Positions 6,918 to 16,752 of a DNA stretch of 43,659 nucleotides are shown piece by piece. The stretch is taken from positions 1-43,659 of the forward strand of contig CACXQL010000011.1 in assembly GCA_902769805.1 (NCBI GenBank). Reading direction: 5' to 3'. The first letter of the stretch is position 1; the number at the start of each line of letters is the position of its first letter. A program made the translations under genes and the position numbers. The notes under the pieces were generated by a model, which worked only from the letters and a program-made list of their open reading frames with translations, was not told the origin of the DNA and made no database searches. Origin of the DNA: an uncultured Prevotellaceae bacterium (lineage in GTDB: Bacteria; Bacteroidota; Bacteroidia; Bacteroidales; Bacteroidaceae).

Positions 6918-9900
6918 ATGATTCTCTTTTTCAAAACACCACAGACAAGTGTGATTGCCACGCAGGCAGATCATCAGCTCAGTCAAGACGAAGTAAAAGA
7001 ACTCTGCTGGCTTTACGGCGAAGCAGTATTACTGGATGACCAGACACTGGACGGCTTCTTTATCGGTCCGCGCCGTGAGATGGTAACTCCATGGTCAACC
7101 AATGCCGTCGAGATCACCCAGAATATGGGACTGAAGGGTATTCAGCGTATTGAGGAATATTTCCCTGTTGAGTCAGAGGATGCAGAACATGACCCCATGC
7201 TGCAGCGTATGTACAAAGGGCTGAACCAGGATATCTTCACTGTCAACATCCAGCCAGAGCCCATCAAGTATGTGGACAATCTGGAGGAATACAACGAGCA
7301 GGAAGGTCTTGCACTTTCTCCTGAGGAGATTGAGTATCTGCACAAGATAGAGAAGGAGAACGGTCGTCCTCTGACAGACTCGGAGATCTTCGGTTTTGCA
7401 CAGATTAACTCCGAGCACTGTCGTCATAAGATTTTCGGTGGTACCTTCATCATTGACGGCAAGGAGATGGAATCGAGTCTCTTTGCGATGATTAAGAAGA
7501 CGACGCAAGAGAATCCCAACAAGATTCTCTCTGCCTATAAAGATAATGTTGCCTTTGCACAAGGTCCCATTGTAGAGCAATTTGCTCCAGCCGACCAGTC
7601 GACGAGCGACTATTTCCGTATCAAGGACATCGAGAGTGTCATCTCATTGAAAGCCGAAACGCATAATTTCCCCACCACGGTAGAGCCCTTCAACGGTGCT
7701 GCCACAGGAACAGGTGGTGAGATCCGCGACCGTATGGGCGGTGGTGTCGGTTCATGGCCTATTGCCGGAACAGCCGTCTATATGACTGCCTATCCGAGAA
7801 TTGATGGAGGACGCGACTGGGAAGATATTCTTCCTGTCCGCCAGTGGCTCTATCAGACACCAGAACAGATTCTCATCAAGGCCTCCAATGGTGCCTCTGA
7901 TTTTGGAAACAAGTTCGGGCAACCACTGATCTGCGGTTCTGTGCTCACCTTCGAGCACCAGGAGAAGAACGACACCAAGTACGCCTATGACAAAGTCATC
8001 ATGCTTGCCGGAGGTGTAGGCTACGGCACGAAGCGTGACTGTTTGAAGAAAGAACCCCAGAAGGGCAATAAAATTGTGGTTGTCGGTGGTGATAACTACC
8101 GCATCGGATTAGGTGGCGGTAGCGTATCCTCTGTAGACACTGGCCGCTATAGCAATGGCATCGAGCTGAATGCCATCCAGCGTGCCAACCCAGAGATGCA
8201 GAAACGAGCCTATAACCTCGTCCGTGCCCTCTGTGAGGAAGACACCAACCCCGTTGTATCTATCCACGACCACGGCTCAGCCGGTCACTTGAACTGTCTC
8301 TCCGAGTTGGTAGAGGAGTGCGGTGGTGAGATAGACATGACAAAACTGCCTATCGGCGACAAGACCCTCTCCTCGAAAGAGATCATCGCCAATGAGAGTC
8401 AGGAACGCATGGGTCTGCTCATCGACGAAAAGCATATTGAACATGTGCAGAAGATTGCCGAGCGTGAGCGTGCCCCGATGTACGTCGTCGGCGAGACGAC
8501 AGGTGATGCCCACTTCTCTTTCAAGCAAGGAGACGGTGTGAAGCCTTTCGACCTTGATGTTGCACAGATGTTTGGTCATTCTCCTAAGACTATCATGCGC
8601 GATAATACTGTAGAGCGGAAGTATGAGGAGGTGAAGTATGCACAAGACAAGATAGACGACTATCTGCAGCGAGTGCTCCAGTTGGAGGCTGTCGCCTGCA
8701 AAGACTGGTTGACGAATAAGGTAGACCGCAGTGTGACAGGAAAGATTGCCCGTCAGCAGTGTCAGGGTGAGATACAGTTGCCATTGAGCGACTGTGGTGT
8801 CGTTGCCCTTGACTATCGCGGACGCAAAGGTATCGCTACCGCTATCGGTCATGCCCCACAGGCAGGATTAGCCGATCCTGCTGCTGGTTCTGTCCTTTCA
8901 GTTGCCGAGGCACTGACGAATATCGTATGGGCACCTCTTGCCGATGGCATGGACTCCTTGTCACTCTCTGCTAACTGGATGTGGCCCTGTCGTTCTCAGG
9001 AAGGTGAGGATGCCCGTTTGTATGCTGGTGTGAAAGCATTAAGTGATTTCTGCTGCGACCTGCATATCAACGTGCCGACAGGTAAAGACTCTCTCTCATT
9101 GAGTCAGCAGTATCCCAATGGTGAAAAGATTATTTCTCCAGGAACCGTCATCGTCAGTGCTGGCGGTGAGGTCTCTGACATCCGCAAGGTTGTCAGTCCT
9201 GTCGTGAAGAATGACAAGAACTGTTCACTGTACCATATCGATTTCTCCTTCGATGAGCAGCGCCTGGGCGGTTCTGCTTTTGCCCAGAGCTTAGGTAAGG
9301 TAGGCAGTGATGTGCCAACGGTAAAGAATGCCGAGTACTTCTCTGATGCCTTTATGGCTATACAGCAGATGATTGAGAAAGGCTGGATTATTGCTGGTCA
9401 CGACATCTCCGCAGGTGGTCTGATTACGACGCTCTTGGAGATGTGCTTTGCCAATACCAAGGGAGGTATGCATATCAACCTACATGACCTCTGCACCGAT
9501 GGAGACATTGTTAAGACATTGTTTGCAGAGAATCCTGGTGTTGTCATTGAGGTCAGCGACGAGCACAAGTCTGAGTTCAAGGAGTTCATGGAGGATATCG
9601 GTGTCGGTTACGCTAAGATCGGTTATCCTGTAGAGGACAGCCGTACCATTGTAGTGAAGGCTGGTGACGAGGAGCATACCTTTGATATCGATGCCCTGCG
9701 CGATGTATGGTACAAGACCTCCTATCTGCTCGACCGCAGACAGAGCTTCAACGGGAAGGCAAAGGAGCGTTATGAGAACTACAAGCAGCAACCTATTGAG
9801 ATGAAGTTCAACAAAGACTTCACTGGCACGCTTGCCCAGTATGGGTTGGAGCCTCGGAGAACTCAGAGTTCTCAGAGTACTCCTAAGGCTGCCATCATCC

Positions 9901-10634
9901 GTGAAAAGGGAACCAATGGTGAGCGTGAGATGGCTTACTCCCTCTATCTTGCCGGTTTCGACGTGAAGGACGTGATGATGACCGACCTTATCAGTGGTCG
10001 TGAAACCTTGGAAGACATCAACATGATTGTGTTCTGTGGTGGTTTCTCTAACTCCGACGTACTCGGATCCGCCAAAGGATGGGCAGGTGCTTTCCTGTAT
10101 AATCCCAAGGCTAAAGAGGCTCTCGACAAGTTCTATGCCCGTGAGGACACCCTCTCCCTCGGTATCTGTAACGGTTGCCAGCTGATGGTCGAACTCGGAC
10201 TGACAGGTGCCAAGGGTGCCAAGATGTTACATAACGACTCCCATAAGTTTGAGAGTGAGTTCATCACCCTGAACATCCCACAGAACAACAGTGTGATGTT
10301 CGGCAGTCTGAGTGGTAACAAACTCGGATTGTGGGTGGCTCATGGAGAAGGAAAATTCTCTTTGCCCGAGGCAGAAAGTACATACAATGTCATTGCGAAA
10401 TACAACTACCACGGTTATCCAGCCAACCCCAATGGTTCTGACTATGACGTAGCAGGTATCTGTTCTGCTGACGGTCGTCACCTTGCCATGATGCCCCACT
10501 TGGAGCGTGCCATCTTCCCATGGCAGTGCGCCTGGTATCCACGTGACCGCCGCATGGAGGAAGTCACTCCATGGATTGAGGCTTTCGTGAATGCAAGAAA
10601 GTGGGTAGAAGCGAAAGTGAAGAGTGAAAAGTGA
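6918..10634 (+). CDS. purL: Phosphoribosylformylglycinamidine synthase, single-chain type
   Basis: The 1238-residue large form of FGAM synthase, which converts FGAR, glutamine and ATP to FGAM in the fourth step of purine synthesis. The N-terminal PurS-like and linker part is followed by two ATP-binding synthase halves (SEHCRHKIFGG, KAETHNFPTTVEPFNGAATGTGGEIRD in pieces, and a second GKDSLSL-type core). A glutamine amidotransferase domain closes the chain: nucleophile Cys1084 in LGICNGCQLM, and catalytic His1194 and Glu1196 in MMPHLERAIF. The domain junction at about residues 980-990 is a low-complexity TQSSQST linker. The length is normal for the single-chain enzyme. Its stop overlaps the GTG start of a chromate-transporter-family gene, so the three genes 6918-11772 are probably one transcript. 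Confidence 0.97.
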   Translation: MILFFKTPQTSVIATQADHQLSQDEVKELCWLYGEAVLLDDQTLDGFFIGPRREMVTPWSTNAVEITQNMGLKGIQRIEEYFPVESEDAEHDPMLQRMYKGLNQDIFTVNIQPEPIKYVDNLEEYNEQEGLALSPEEIEYLHKIEKENGRPLTDSEIFGFAQINSEHCRHKIFGGTFIIDGKEMESSLFAMIKKTTQENPNKILSAYKDNVAFAQGPIVEQFAPADQSTSDYFRIKDIESVISLKAETHNFPTTVEPFNGAATGTGGEIRDRMGGGVGSWPIAGTAVYMTAYPRIDGGRDWEDILPVRQWLYQTPEQILIKASNGASDFGNKFGQPLICGSVLTFEHQEKNDTKYAYDKVIMLAGGVGYGTKRDCLKKEPQKGNKIVVVGGDNYRIGLGGGSVSSVDTGRYSNGIELNAIQRANPEMQKRAYNLVRALCEEDTNPVVSIHDHGSAGHLNCLSELVEECGGEIDMTKLPIGDKTLSSKEIIANESQERMGLLIDEKHIEHVQKIAERERAPMYVVGETTGDAHFSFKQGDGVKPFDLDVAQMFGHSPKTIMRDNTVERKYEEVKYAQDKIDDYLQRVLQLEAVACKDWLTNKVDRSVTGKIARQQCQGEIQLPLSDCGVVALDYRGRKGIATAIGHAPQAGLADPAAGSVLSVAEALTNIVWAPLADGMDSLSLSANWMWPCRSQEGEDARLYAGVKALSDFCCDLHINVPTGKDSLSLSQQYPNGEKIISPGTVIVSAGGEVSDIRKVVSPVVKNDKNCSLYHIDFSFDEQRLGGSAFAQSLGKVGSDVPTVKNAEYFSDAFMAIQQMIEKGWIIAGHDISAGGLITTLLEMCFANTKGGMHINLHDLCTDGDIVKTLFAENPGVVIEVSDEHKSEFKEFMEDIGVGYAKIGYPVEDSRTIVVKAGDEEHTFDIDALRDVWYKTSYLLDRRQSFNGKAKERYENYKQQPIEMKFNKDFTGTLAQYGLEPRRTQSSQSTPKAAIIREKGTNGEREMAYSLYLAGFDVKDVMMTDLISGRETLEDINMIVFCGGFSNSDVLGSAKGWAGAFLYNPKAKEALDKFYAREDTLSLGICNGCQLMVELGLTGAKGAKMLHNDSHKFESEFITLNIPQNNSVMFGSLSGNKLGLWVAHGEGKFSLPEAESTYNVIAKYNYHGYPANPNGSDYDVAGICSADGRHLAMMPHLERAIFPWQCAWYPRDRRMEEVTPWIEAFVNARKWVEAKVKSEK

Positions 10635-11200
10635 AGAGTGTTGTGAGTAATCTCTATTGGGAGTCGTTCCGCACGTTCTTTAAGATTGGCATGTTCACCC
10701 TCGGGGGTGGATATGCCATGATTCCATTGATAGAAGAGGAAGTCGTCAACCGCCACCAATGGGTGAGCAAGGACGAGATGCTCGACCTGATAGCCATCGC
10801 CCAGAGTTGTCCCGGTGTGTTCGCTATCAATATCAGTATCTTCATTGGCTACAAGCTAAGGAAGACACAGGGAGCCATTGCCACTGCCTTAGGGACAGCA
10901 CTTCCCTCTTTCCTGATTATCCTTGCCATCGCCATCTTCTTCCATCAGTTTGAGGACAACAAGGTGATTGCCGCCATGTTCAAAGGCATACGCCCAGCCG
11001 TGGTGGCACTAATAGCAGTACCCACCTTCAACCTGGGTCGCCGTGCCCAACTGAACTGGCTCACCATCTGGATCCCGATAGTGTCAGCACTGCTGATATG
11101 GCTGATGGGTGTGTCGCCGATATGGATTATCATCTTCGCCGGGATTGGCGGGTATCTTTGGGGGAAAATGAGAAATGAAAATGAAGGAATGAAGAAATGA
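10631..11200 (+). CDS. Chromate transporter family protein, N-terminal-type half
   Basis: A 189-residue integral membrane protein of the short-chain CHR family, in which one CHR domain is encoded per gene and two neighbours act as a pair. It has the signature FTLGGGYAMIPLIEEEVV near the start, then AQSCPGVFAINISIFIGY, and four to five hydrophobic segments. The start is the GTG at 10631, overlapping the purL stop (GTGA); another GTG four codons on is possible. Its own stop overlaps the next gene (ATGA). Known members export chromate or have unknown anion substrates; the substrate here is not known. Its position directly behind purL is odd and points to shared transcription rather than shared pathway. 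Confidence 0.88.
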   Translation: MKSVVSNLYWESFRTFFKIGMFTLGGGYAMIPLIEEEVVNRHQWVSKDEMLDLIAIAQSCPGVFAINISIFIGYKLRKTQGAIATALGTALPSFLIILAIAIFFHQFEDNKVIAAMFKGIRPAVVALIAVPTFNLGRRAQLNWLTIWIPIVSALLIWLMGVSPIWIIIFAGIGGYLWGKMRNENEGMKK

Positions 11201-11772
11201 TATTTCTGTATTTATTCATCACGTTTTTTGAGATTGGGCTGTTTGGCTTTGGTGGCGGTTATGGAATGCTGTCGCTGATTCAGCATGAGACGGTGGAGCA
11301 CTGGGGATGGCTTTCAAGCAGTGAGTTCACCGATATTGTCGCTATCTCGCAGATGACACCAGGACCTATCGGCATCAACTCCGCCACCTATTGTGGCTAT
11401 ACGGCAATCAAGAATGCAGGCTATGGAGTACCACTTGCCATCCTCGGCTCGGCAACGGCAACCTTTGCACTGGTATTGCCCTCGCTGATTCTGATGATAC
11501 TGATCAGCAAGATGTTCATGAAATATATGAACTCCCGACCTGTACAGTCCGTCTTCACAGGACTGCGTCCTGCCGTGGTGGGACTCCTTGCTGCCGCCAC
11601 CTTATTATTATGTACGCGCGACAACTTCTCCACACCCTCGGAGAATCCATGGCAGTTCTATATCAGCATAGCACTCTTCTTGGCTACCGCCTTCGGCACT
11701 GGTGTCTTGAAGATCAACCCCATCCGCATGATCTGCTACTGTGCAGTGGCAGGACTGCTGCTCTTCTATTAA
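11197..11772 (+). CDS. Chromate transporter family protein, C-terminal-type half
   Basis: A 191-residue membrane protein, the partner of the preceding CHR-domain gene. It has the matching signature FGFGGGYGMLSLIQHETVE, then ISQMTPGPIGINSATYCGY and several hydrophobic helices including one at the very C-terminus. Start ATG 11197 overlaps the previous stop by 4 bases, so the pair is co-translated and probably forms a heterodimer with opposite membrane topology, as proposed for short CHR pairs. The gene ends 3 bases from the convergent GH43 gene, with no room for a separate terminator between them. Confidence 0.88.
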   Translation: MIFLYLFITFFEIGLFGFGGGYGMLSLIQHETVEHWGWLSSSEFTDIVAISQMTPGPIGINSATYCGYTAIKNAGYGVPLAILGSATATFALVLPSLILMILISKMFMKYMNSRPVQSVFTGLRPAVVGLLAAATLLLCTRDNFSTPSENPWQFYISIALFLATAFGTGVLKINPIRMICYCAVAGLLLFY

Positions 11773-11775
11773 CAG

Positions 11776-13857
11776 TCATTCCTCCCAACGAAACACCGCA
11801 CCATTCCTGCGGGCAGGGTCTGCACCTGTAAAGTCCATAGAATAAGGACTGCCCGTTGTAGGACTCTTGCCGATATACCGATGTGTCCGCATAGACATCA
11901 GCATAAACTCACTGTTGAGATAGTCCTGCCACATGAAGACCTCCGCCTTCGACTCGTCGTCAGTCAGTCGCACATCACCAGCGAGTCCATAGCCAGACAC
12001 AAAGACATAACGTCCGTCGGCACATTGCAGAATAACCTCTCCATGTCCTTTGTCAATGATGCGGAAACGTGTTTTATCGTTGACCGTTGTTGGAAGCGCA
12101 TCATGGACCAAGCCGTGATCTAAAGCTATCATCGGACACCCTGTTGCCAGATTGATGATACGGAACGTCTTACCATACGGAATATTCCGACTACGGTCAG
12201 CCATCGGTTCCTCTACTGTGAAGTTATCAAACTCCGCATAACCTCCTTGTTTGCCTTTATGATTGAAGGCAAAGAGTGAGGGGCGCGAACCCTGGAAGGT
12301 GATGAGCTGGTAACTCAAGGGCATCTCGCGCCCCGTCTGTTGGTAATTATTACCATCCAGCGAATACTCATAATGAGCACTATTATGGTCGTAATCACCC
12401 ACAAGGCGGAGGAGTATTTTCCCTATAGTAACAGGTACTATAGTATCTATAGTATCGTTCGTCGCTTGCTCAAAGCAGCGGAGGGTCATTTTATTACCCT
12501 CCTTTACAATACCTATCCAAGAACATGGTACGTTAATATTACCAAGTCCTGCGACATCACCGTCCTTCATTCCATTGACATAGAGTTCCACCGTTGTAGT
12601 ACTGGTAGGACCGATGGCACGCTGGGTCAGTGTATTACGTGCCCACATCAGTTGTTCAGCAGGCATGGACTGAAGACGAAGTCGTCCGTTCTTCAGGTTC
12701 CATTTCGTGTCGTCAGGGTTATGGTTCCATTGCCATACTCTGCCAAGCGTTTTTCCATTGAAGTCCTCATTGCGCTGGTAGGGGGCTCTAGGGAGACTAG
12801 ACACAGACATACTAGGTTTGCGCCACGTACGAGGCGCACGACTGAGGTTGCCCTCCAGACCGAGCATGGGCCATCCGTCCTTCCAGGTGATGGGTGCAAG
12901 TGTCACCGTGCGTCCGATACTATGGAAGTCCATCATCAGCAAAGCCCACCATTGTCCACTCTGATCCTCTACGATACCGCCTTGATGGATATTCGTACAG
13001 GCAGTAGCATCCTTGTCGACATCAGGGATACCGAATTTCGTGCCATCCTGTCCAATACGATATTTCTCACCTTGTGGTACCTGAGTCAAAGGAGCCGCAT
13101 GATAGCCGAAGGTCTCATCAGCAGTAATAGTGATGGTCTCGTATGGTCCCCAAATACTCTTAGAACGAGAACACAAGGTACGTCCATTCGGTTTATAGTC
13201 TGTAGAGATGAGGTAATACATACCATTGATCTTGTACATGTGATGCCCCTCGCCTACCGCATTCCCTTCCGGGATAATAGTACGCTCGGTCTCCTCCTTC
13301 GGACCACTCATATCTGGCTTCAGCTCCGTACATTTCACCTCTCCATAGCCATGGATGGCATAGATCTTGCCATCATCATCGAAAAGTACACTAAGGTCGT
13401 AGATACGTCCCTGCATGTTATGATGTTCCCACGGTCCACGGATATCCTTGCTGGTATAACACTGTAGTCCTTTTCCATTGACATTCGAATAGACATAGAA
13501 TTGACCGTTAGCATAACGGATACAGGGAGCCCAGATGCCCTGACCATATATCTCCTGATGGTTCTTCAACGAGAAAGCATCATCCTCGAAGTCAAAACGG
13601 TCAAAACAATAACTGATATTCTCCCAGTTCACCAAGTCTTTCGAGTGAAGGATGACCAGTCCTGGCACCGTATGCATCGTCGTACCTGCAAGATAGTAGT
13701 CATCACCCACCCTGAGAATGTCAGGGTCCGAGAACTCATCGTAGAACAACGGGTTCGTATATGTCCCATTCCCATTGTCTGCCGTCCACGACTGAGCGGA
13801 AGAAGGAAGATGGAAGAAACAAGAAGTGAGAAGCAAGAAGAAAAGGATCCGTCGCAT
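11776..13857 (-). CDS. GH43-family glycoside hydrolase with two C-terminal accessory domains
   Basis: A 693-residue secreted enzyme (signal peptide ending about SSAQS). The five-bladed GH43 propeller occupies roughly residues 30-345: general base Asp in EFSDPDILRV, second Asp in DLSVLFDDDGK, and acid Glu in AVGEGHHMYKI. A beta-sandwich of the kind often found behind GH43 domains follows (about 355-550, FNGKTLGRVWQWNHNP). The last about 140 residues form a further beta-rich domain that I do not recognise; its repeated hydrophobic strands resemble a trefoil or fascin-like fold. Activity is probably alpha-L-arabinofuranosidase or beta-xylosidase on arabinan or arabinoxylan oligosaccharides. It is the last gene of PUL 1, 16 bases after the previous one. 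Confidence 0.88.
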   Translation of the reverse strand: MRRILFFLLLTSCFFHLPSSAQSWTADNGNGTYTNPLFYDEFSDPDILRVGDDYYLAGTTMHTVPGLVILHSKDLVNWENISYCFDRFDFEDDAFSLKNHQEIYGQGIWAPCIRYANGQFYVYSNVNGKGLQCYTSKDIRGPWEHHNMQGRIYDLSVLFDDDGKIYAIHGYGEVKCTELKPDMSGPKEETERTIIPEGNAVGEGHHMYKINGMYYLISTDYKPNGRTLCSRSKSIWGPYETITITADETFGYHAAPLTQVPQGEKYRIGQDGTKFGIPDVDKDATACTNIHQGGIVEDQSGQWWALLMMDFHSIGRTVTLAPITWKDGWPMLGLEGNLSRAPRTWRKPSMSVSSLPRAPYQRNEDFNGKTLGRVWQWNHNPDDTKWNLKNGRLRLQSMPAEQLMWARNTLTQRAIGPTSTTTVELYVNGMKDGDVAGLGNINVPCSWIGIVKEGNKMTLRCFEQATNDTIDTIVPVTIGKILLRLVGDYDHNSAHYEYSLDGNNYQQTGREMPLSYQLITFQGSRPSLFAFNHKGKQGGYAEFDNFTVEEPMADRSRNIPYGKTFRIINLATGCPMIALDHGLVHDALPTTVNDKTRFRIIDKGHGEVILQCADGRYVFVSGYGLAGDVRLTDDESKAEVFMWQDYLNSEFMLMSMRTHRYIGKSPTTGSPYSMDFTGADPARRNGAVFRWEE

Positions 13858-13873
13858 AACTATACACTATACA

Positions 13874-14848
13874 CTAAATCTCCGGCCATCCGTCAGCAGT
13901 CCAACGAATAGGTCTCTGTACCAGAATCGAAGCACCGTTATGGGCAATGCTGTAACCATGACAGATAAAGATATCCTTGTCATCATAATGATAGGCAGCA
14001 CAATGTCCCAAAGCCTCAAACTCCTTCTTATCACCAGCTATCACCGGGGTGCCACCACCCTCTCGCATATCCTCACCATCACGGTCAACGTACGGACCAT
14101 CTACCGTCTTGCTACGTCCTACTACTACACGATAGGTACTCTTGCTACCCATGCAACAATAGTCCCAAGACACGAAGAGATAGTAATAGCCTCCGTGTTT
14201 CATGATGAACGGAGCCTCAATGGCGTTGGTACCAGCATACTGACTGGTAGGATTCGGCATACGGTTCAGGTCTTTGGGTGAGTAGCGACGAGCTATCGTT
14301 CGAGGTATTTCACCCTTAGCAAGATGCATCGTCGTATCTAAGCGAGCCATTTGTATTCCATCCCAGAACGAGCCCCATACCAGCCATGGCTGGTCGTCCT
14401 CGTCTATGATGAAGTTCGGATCGATGGCATTCCAGTTATCACGCTGCTCACGGGATGTCACGATACACCCCTCGTCATTCCATATCGGGGACTTGAGCGA
14501 GGAACTACTCAGCAAACCAATAGCAGAACCATTCTTTCCGAATGTCGAACAGCTATAGGCGAGCCACCACCTGTCATGCCAACGGATGATGTCGGGAGCC
14601 CATACATGATTCGTGAACCCTGGCACGGAATCCCGTGTCCATTGTGGTATCACCGTCATCACAGGCTGTGACGACACTGTCCATGTCTTGCAGTCTCTGG
14701 ATGTCATCTGCTGAATACCATGTCCTGTGGCGAAGAGGTAGTAAGTGCCATCCTCATAAGCCATCACAGGATCGTGTACCATCGGAGACTGGGCATTTAG
14801 GGTGGTGCTCATGCTGAGCACCACCACTAAGGATATAATCTGTCTCAT
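13874..14848 (-). CDS. GH43 endo-alpha-1,5-L-arabinanase
   Basis: A 324-residue single-domain enzyme with a signal peptide (MRQIISLVVVLSMSTTLNAQ). GH43 arabinanase hallmarks appear in order: VHDPVMAYEDGTYYLFATG (base Asp), NHVWAPDIIRW, AIDPNFIIDEDDQPWLVWGS (second Asp) and AIEAPFIMKHGGYYYLFVS (acid Glu), followed by the arabinanase-typical WDYCCMGSKSTYRV stretch. It should cut the alpha-1,5-linked arabinan backbone. The absence of a lipobox suggests the periplasm or secretion, so it may act after import on shorter chains. It sits between two other GH43 genes with 7- and 16-base gaps. Confidence 0.92.
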   Translation of the reverse strand: MRQIISLVVVLSMSTTLNAQSPMVHDPVMAYEDGTYYLFATGHGIQQMTSRDCKTWTVSSQPVMTVIPQWTRDSVPGFTNHVWAPDIIRWHDRWWLAYSCSTFGKNGSAIGLLSSSSLKSPIWNDEGCIVTSREQRDNWNAIDPNFIIDEDDQPWLVWGSFWDGIQMARLDTTMHLAKGEIPRTIARRYSPKDLNRMPNPTSQYAGTNAIEAPFIMKHGGYYYLFVSWDYCCMGSKSTYRVVVGRSKTVDGPYVDRDGEDMREGGGTPVIAGDKKEFEALGHCAAYHYDDKDIFICHGYSIAHNGASILVQRPIRWTADGWPEI

Positions 14849-14855
14849 TAGTCAG

Positions 14856-16703
14856 TTACTTTTTCTTGCCCCAATAGCTCTTATCGCCATTGATGCCTGC
14901 ATATACAATAGTATGTTTACGAGGACTTGCCTCCCAGTCGCATTCGCGCTGCACCTTCAACTCTACACCATTAGCGGTCAGGGTGTTCTTTGAAGCGTCG
15001 AAAGACCATTTGCCACCCTTCCACGCACCATCTGTGATCATACCGTCAGCAGCAAAGGTCATCGTAGAGGATGTTTTCATCTTACCATAATCATAGCCTA
15101 AGTCAATATGTTCCCAGGTGCCGACCAACTCCTCGGCAGTAATGGCGACCTTCGGTACTGCGGCATAACGTTCAGGCATCACCACAGGCCAACCTGTAGA
15201 CAGCCACTGGATGCTACGTACACCTCCCAGCATCACAGCATTAGGCACATTACCACCTGCTGTTGTGGGGAAGCGCTGCTGTGAGGCATAGAACCAGTTA
15301 CCCTGTCCATCTTCGAAGACAGCACAGTGACTGATGCCTACCCAGCCCTGGTCACCACTGAACTTATAGGGATGCGTCATGATAGCCTCATCACCGGTAT
15401 ATGTTCCATCTATCGTCTTAGAGCGGACAACACGGGTGTTATAAGGAACATCCAGTGCATCATACGCCATAAACAGGTAGTAGTAGCCATCATGATAGAT
15501 GACCTCCGGAGCCTCGGATGCCTGCCAGCGGTCACCTGCCCTACGTGTCCATATCTGTTTACCATAAGCCGACTCATTAGCGGCGCCCCATGGGTTAGGC
15601 AGCGGATCTACAACTGTCTTACCTGTCTCGGGATTCAGTTTAACAGCGGCAAAGCCACTGTGCCATGAGCCATAGATGAGCCAATGCTCACCTTCCGGTG
15701 TGATGACAAACGAGGGGTCGATGGCATTATACTTGAAATAGCAGTTTGCCCAGTCGGTAGCTGGCACACGATAGTTCAGTTCTTTGTCAGAGTAATTCGT
15801 GATGACAAAGCCTTTATCCTTCCAACTGTTGACATCACCAGGATTCGAGGTCTCCATCAGTCCGATAAAGGCACGCTCACTCCATGTGCCGTCACCGTCA
15901 ATCGTACCAGGAACCACGATACAGTAATACATACGGTACAACCCTGTCTTCACCTTACGGACACAGGGAGCCCAGTAACCATAATTCGTACCTGCCGTAG
16001 AAGCTCCAAGACCCATTTCTGCACGTATCTCATTCAGCTTCGTCTGTACCCAAGAGGGGGTGTTCGGCATGGTGGCACCCAGATACTCCCAGTTTATCAG
16101 GTCAGTAGAACGACGGCAATGGAAATGACCATGTCCTGCCTGTGGGTCACCGTAGCCGGCATCTGTACAATACATATAATAATAGCCATCGTCAGCCTTC
16201 ATCACCGACGGGTCATGCACATTGCCAAGATTCCATTGACCACGCTTATCCCATGTGGAGATACTACGATAGTCGTCAACATACGTAGGAGCTTTCCAGT
16301 CATCCAGATCGGAACTGGCTTTCTCTGCCGTCGTGAACGTCACATCATCAGAATATTGTATAGTAGCACTCGTCTGTGCATAGGCACGGACATGATAAGT
16401 CGTAGATGCCTGCAAGGAGGCAAGTGTCAGTGTCATCTTTGCCGACGTACCAGTCACCTTGGTATCATTGATTGTCGGATTGGCATTAGTGCTATAGCAC
16501 ACACCACGGCTCGTGATTCCTGAACCTGTTGCCGTTGCCGTTACCACAGCAGAGTTATCTGTGACGGAAGACACGACAGGCGTAGACACAGACAGTTCGG
16601 CGCCTCCGCCACCACCATTGTCATCACCGCTGCCACTACTACAGGCAACAGAAAATGTGACAACTGCTAATAAGCACAATAGTTTATAAAAGTTCTTCAT
16701 CAT
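14856..16703 (-). CDS. GH43 endo-arabinanase lipoprotein with N-terminal Ig/FN3-like domain
   Basis: A 615-residue lipoprotein. ATG 16703 was chosen because the signal peptide and lipobox (FSVAC) follow at once. A Gly/Asp-rich spacer (SSGSGDDNGGGGG) and an Ig-like domain (about 35-125) precede the catalytic propeller. GH43 motifs: GNVHDPSVMKADDGYYYMY (base), NYGYWAPCVRKV, AIDPSFVITPEGEHWLIYGS (second Asp), ASEAPEVIYHDGYYYLFMA (acid). A C-terminal beta-barrel of about 100 residues (ELVGTWEHIDLGYDYGKM) is typical of larger arabinanases. It is probably displayed on the surface, making the first cuts in arabinan for the neighbouring SusCD. A hairpin (16721-16752) separates it from the upstream binding-protein gene. 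Confidence 0.92.
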   Translation of the reverse strand: MMKNFYKLLCLLAVVTFSVACSSGSGDDNGGGGGAELSVSTPVVSSVTDNSAVVTATATGSGITSRGVCYSTNANPTINDTKVTGTSAKMTLTLASLQASTTYHVRAYAQTSATIQYSDDVTFTTAEKASSDLDDWKAPTYVDDYRSISTWDKRGQWNLGNVHDPSVMKADDGYYYMYCTDAGYGDPQAGHGHFHCRRSTDLINWEYLGATMPNTPSWVQTKLNEIRAEMGLGASTAGTNYGYWAPCVRKVKTGLYRMYYCIVVPGTIDGDGTWSERAFIGLMETSNPGDVNSWKDKGFVITNYSDKELNYRVPATDWANCYFKYNAIDPSFVITPEGEHWLIYGSWHSGFAAVKLNPETGKTVVDPLPNPWGAANESAYGKQIWTRRAGDRWQASEAPEVIYHDGYYYLFMAYDALDVPYNTRVVRSKTIDGTYTGDEAIMTHPYKFSGDQGWVGISHCAVFEDGQGNWFYASQQRFPTTAGGNVPNAVMLGGVRSIQWLSTGWPVVMPERYAAVPKVAITAEELVGTWEHIDLGYDYGKMKTSSTMTFAADGMITDGAWKGGKWSFDASKNTLTANGVELKVQRECDWEASPRKHTIVYAGINGDKSYWGKKK

Positions 16704-16720
16704 TTGTCTTTGAATAAAAT

Positions 16721-16752
16721 GCCCACGGACAAGCACAAGACCGTCCGCAGGC
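16721..16752 (-). terminator. Intercistronic hairpin, possible attenuator in PUL 1
   Basis: On the minus strand GCCTGCGGAC pairs with GTCCGTGGGC (10 bp, two G-U pairs) around a 12-base loop and is followed by ATTTTATTC. It lies between the glycan-binding lipoprotein stop and the first GH43 gene, so it may reduce or uncouple enzyme expression or stabilise the upstream transcript. Confidence 0.5.

Noticed and set aside
12340-13467. Long plus-strand open frame (375 codons) opposite the 693-residue GH43
   Set aside because: Antisense shadow of a well-supported GH43 gene; the translation has no domain pattern. The same holds for long antisense frames at 8277-8852, 15684-16523, 28015-28863 and 29323-30117.
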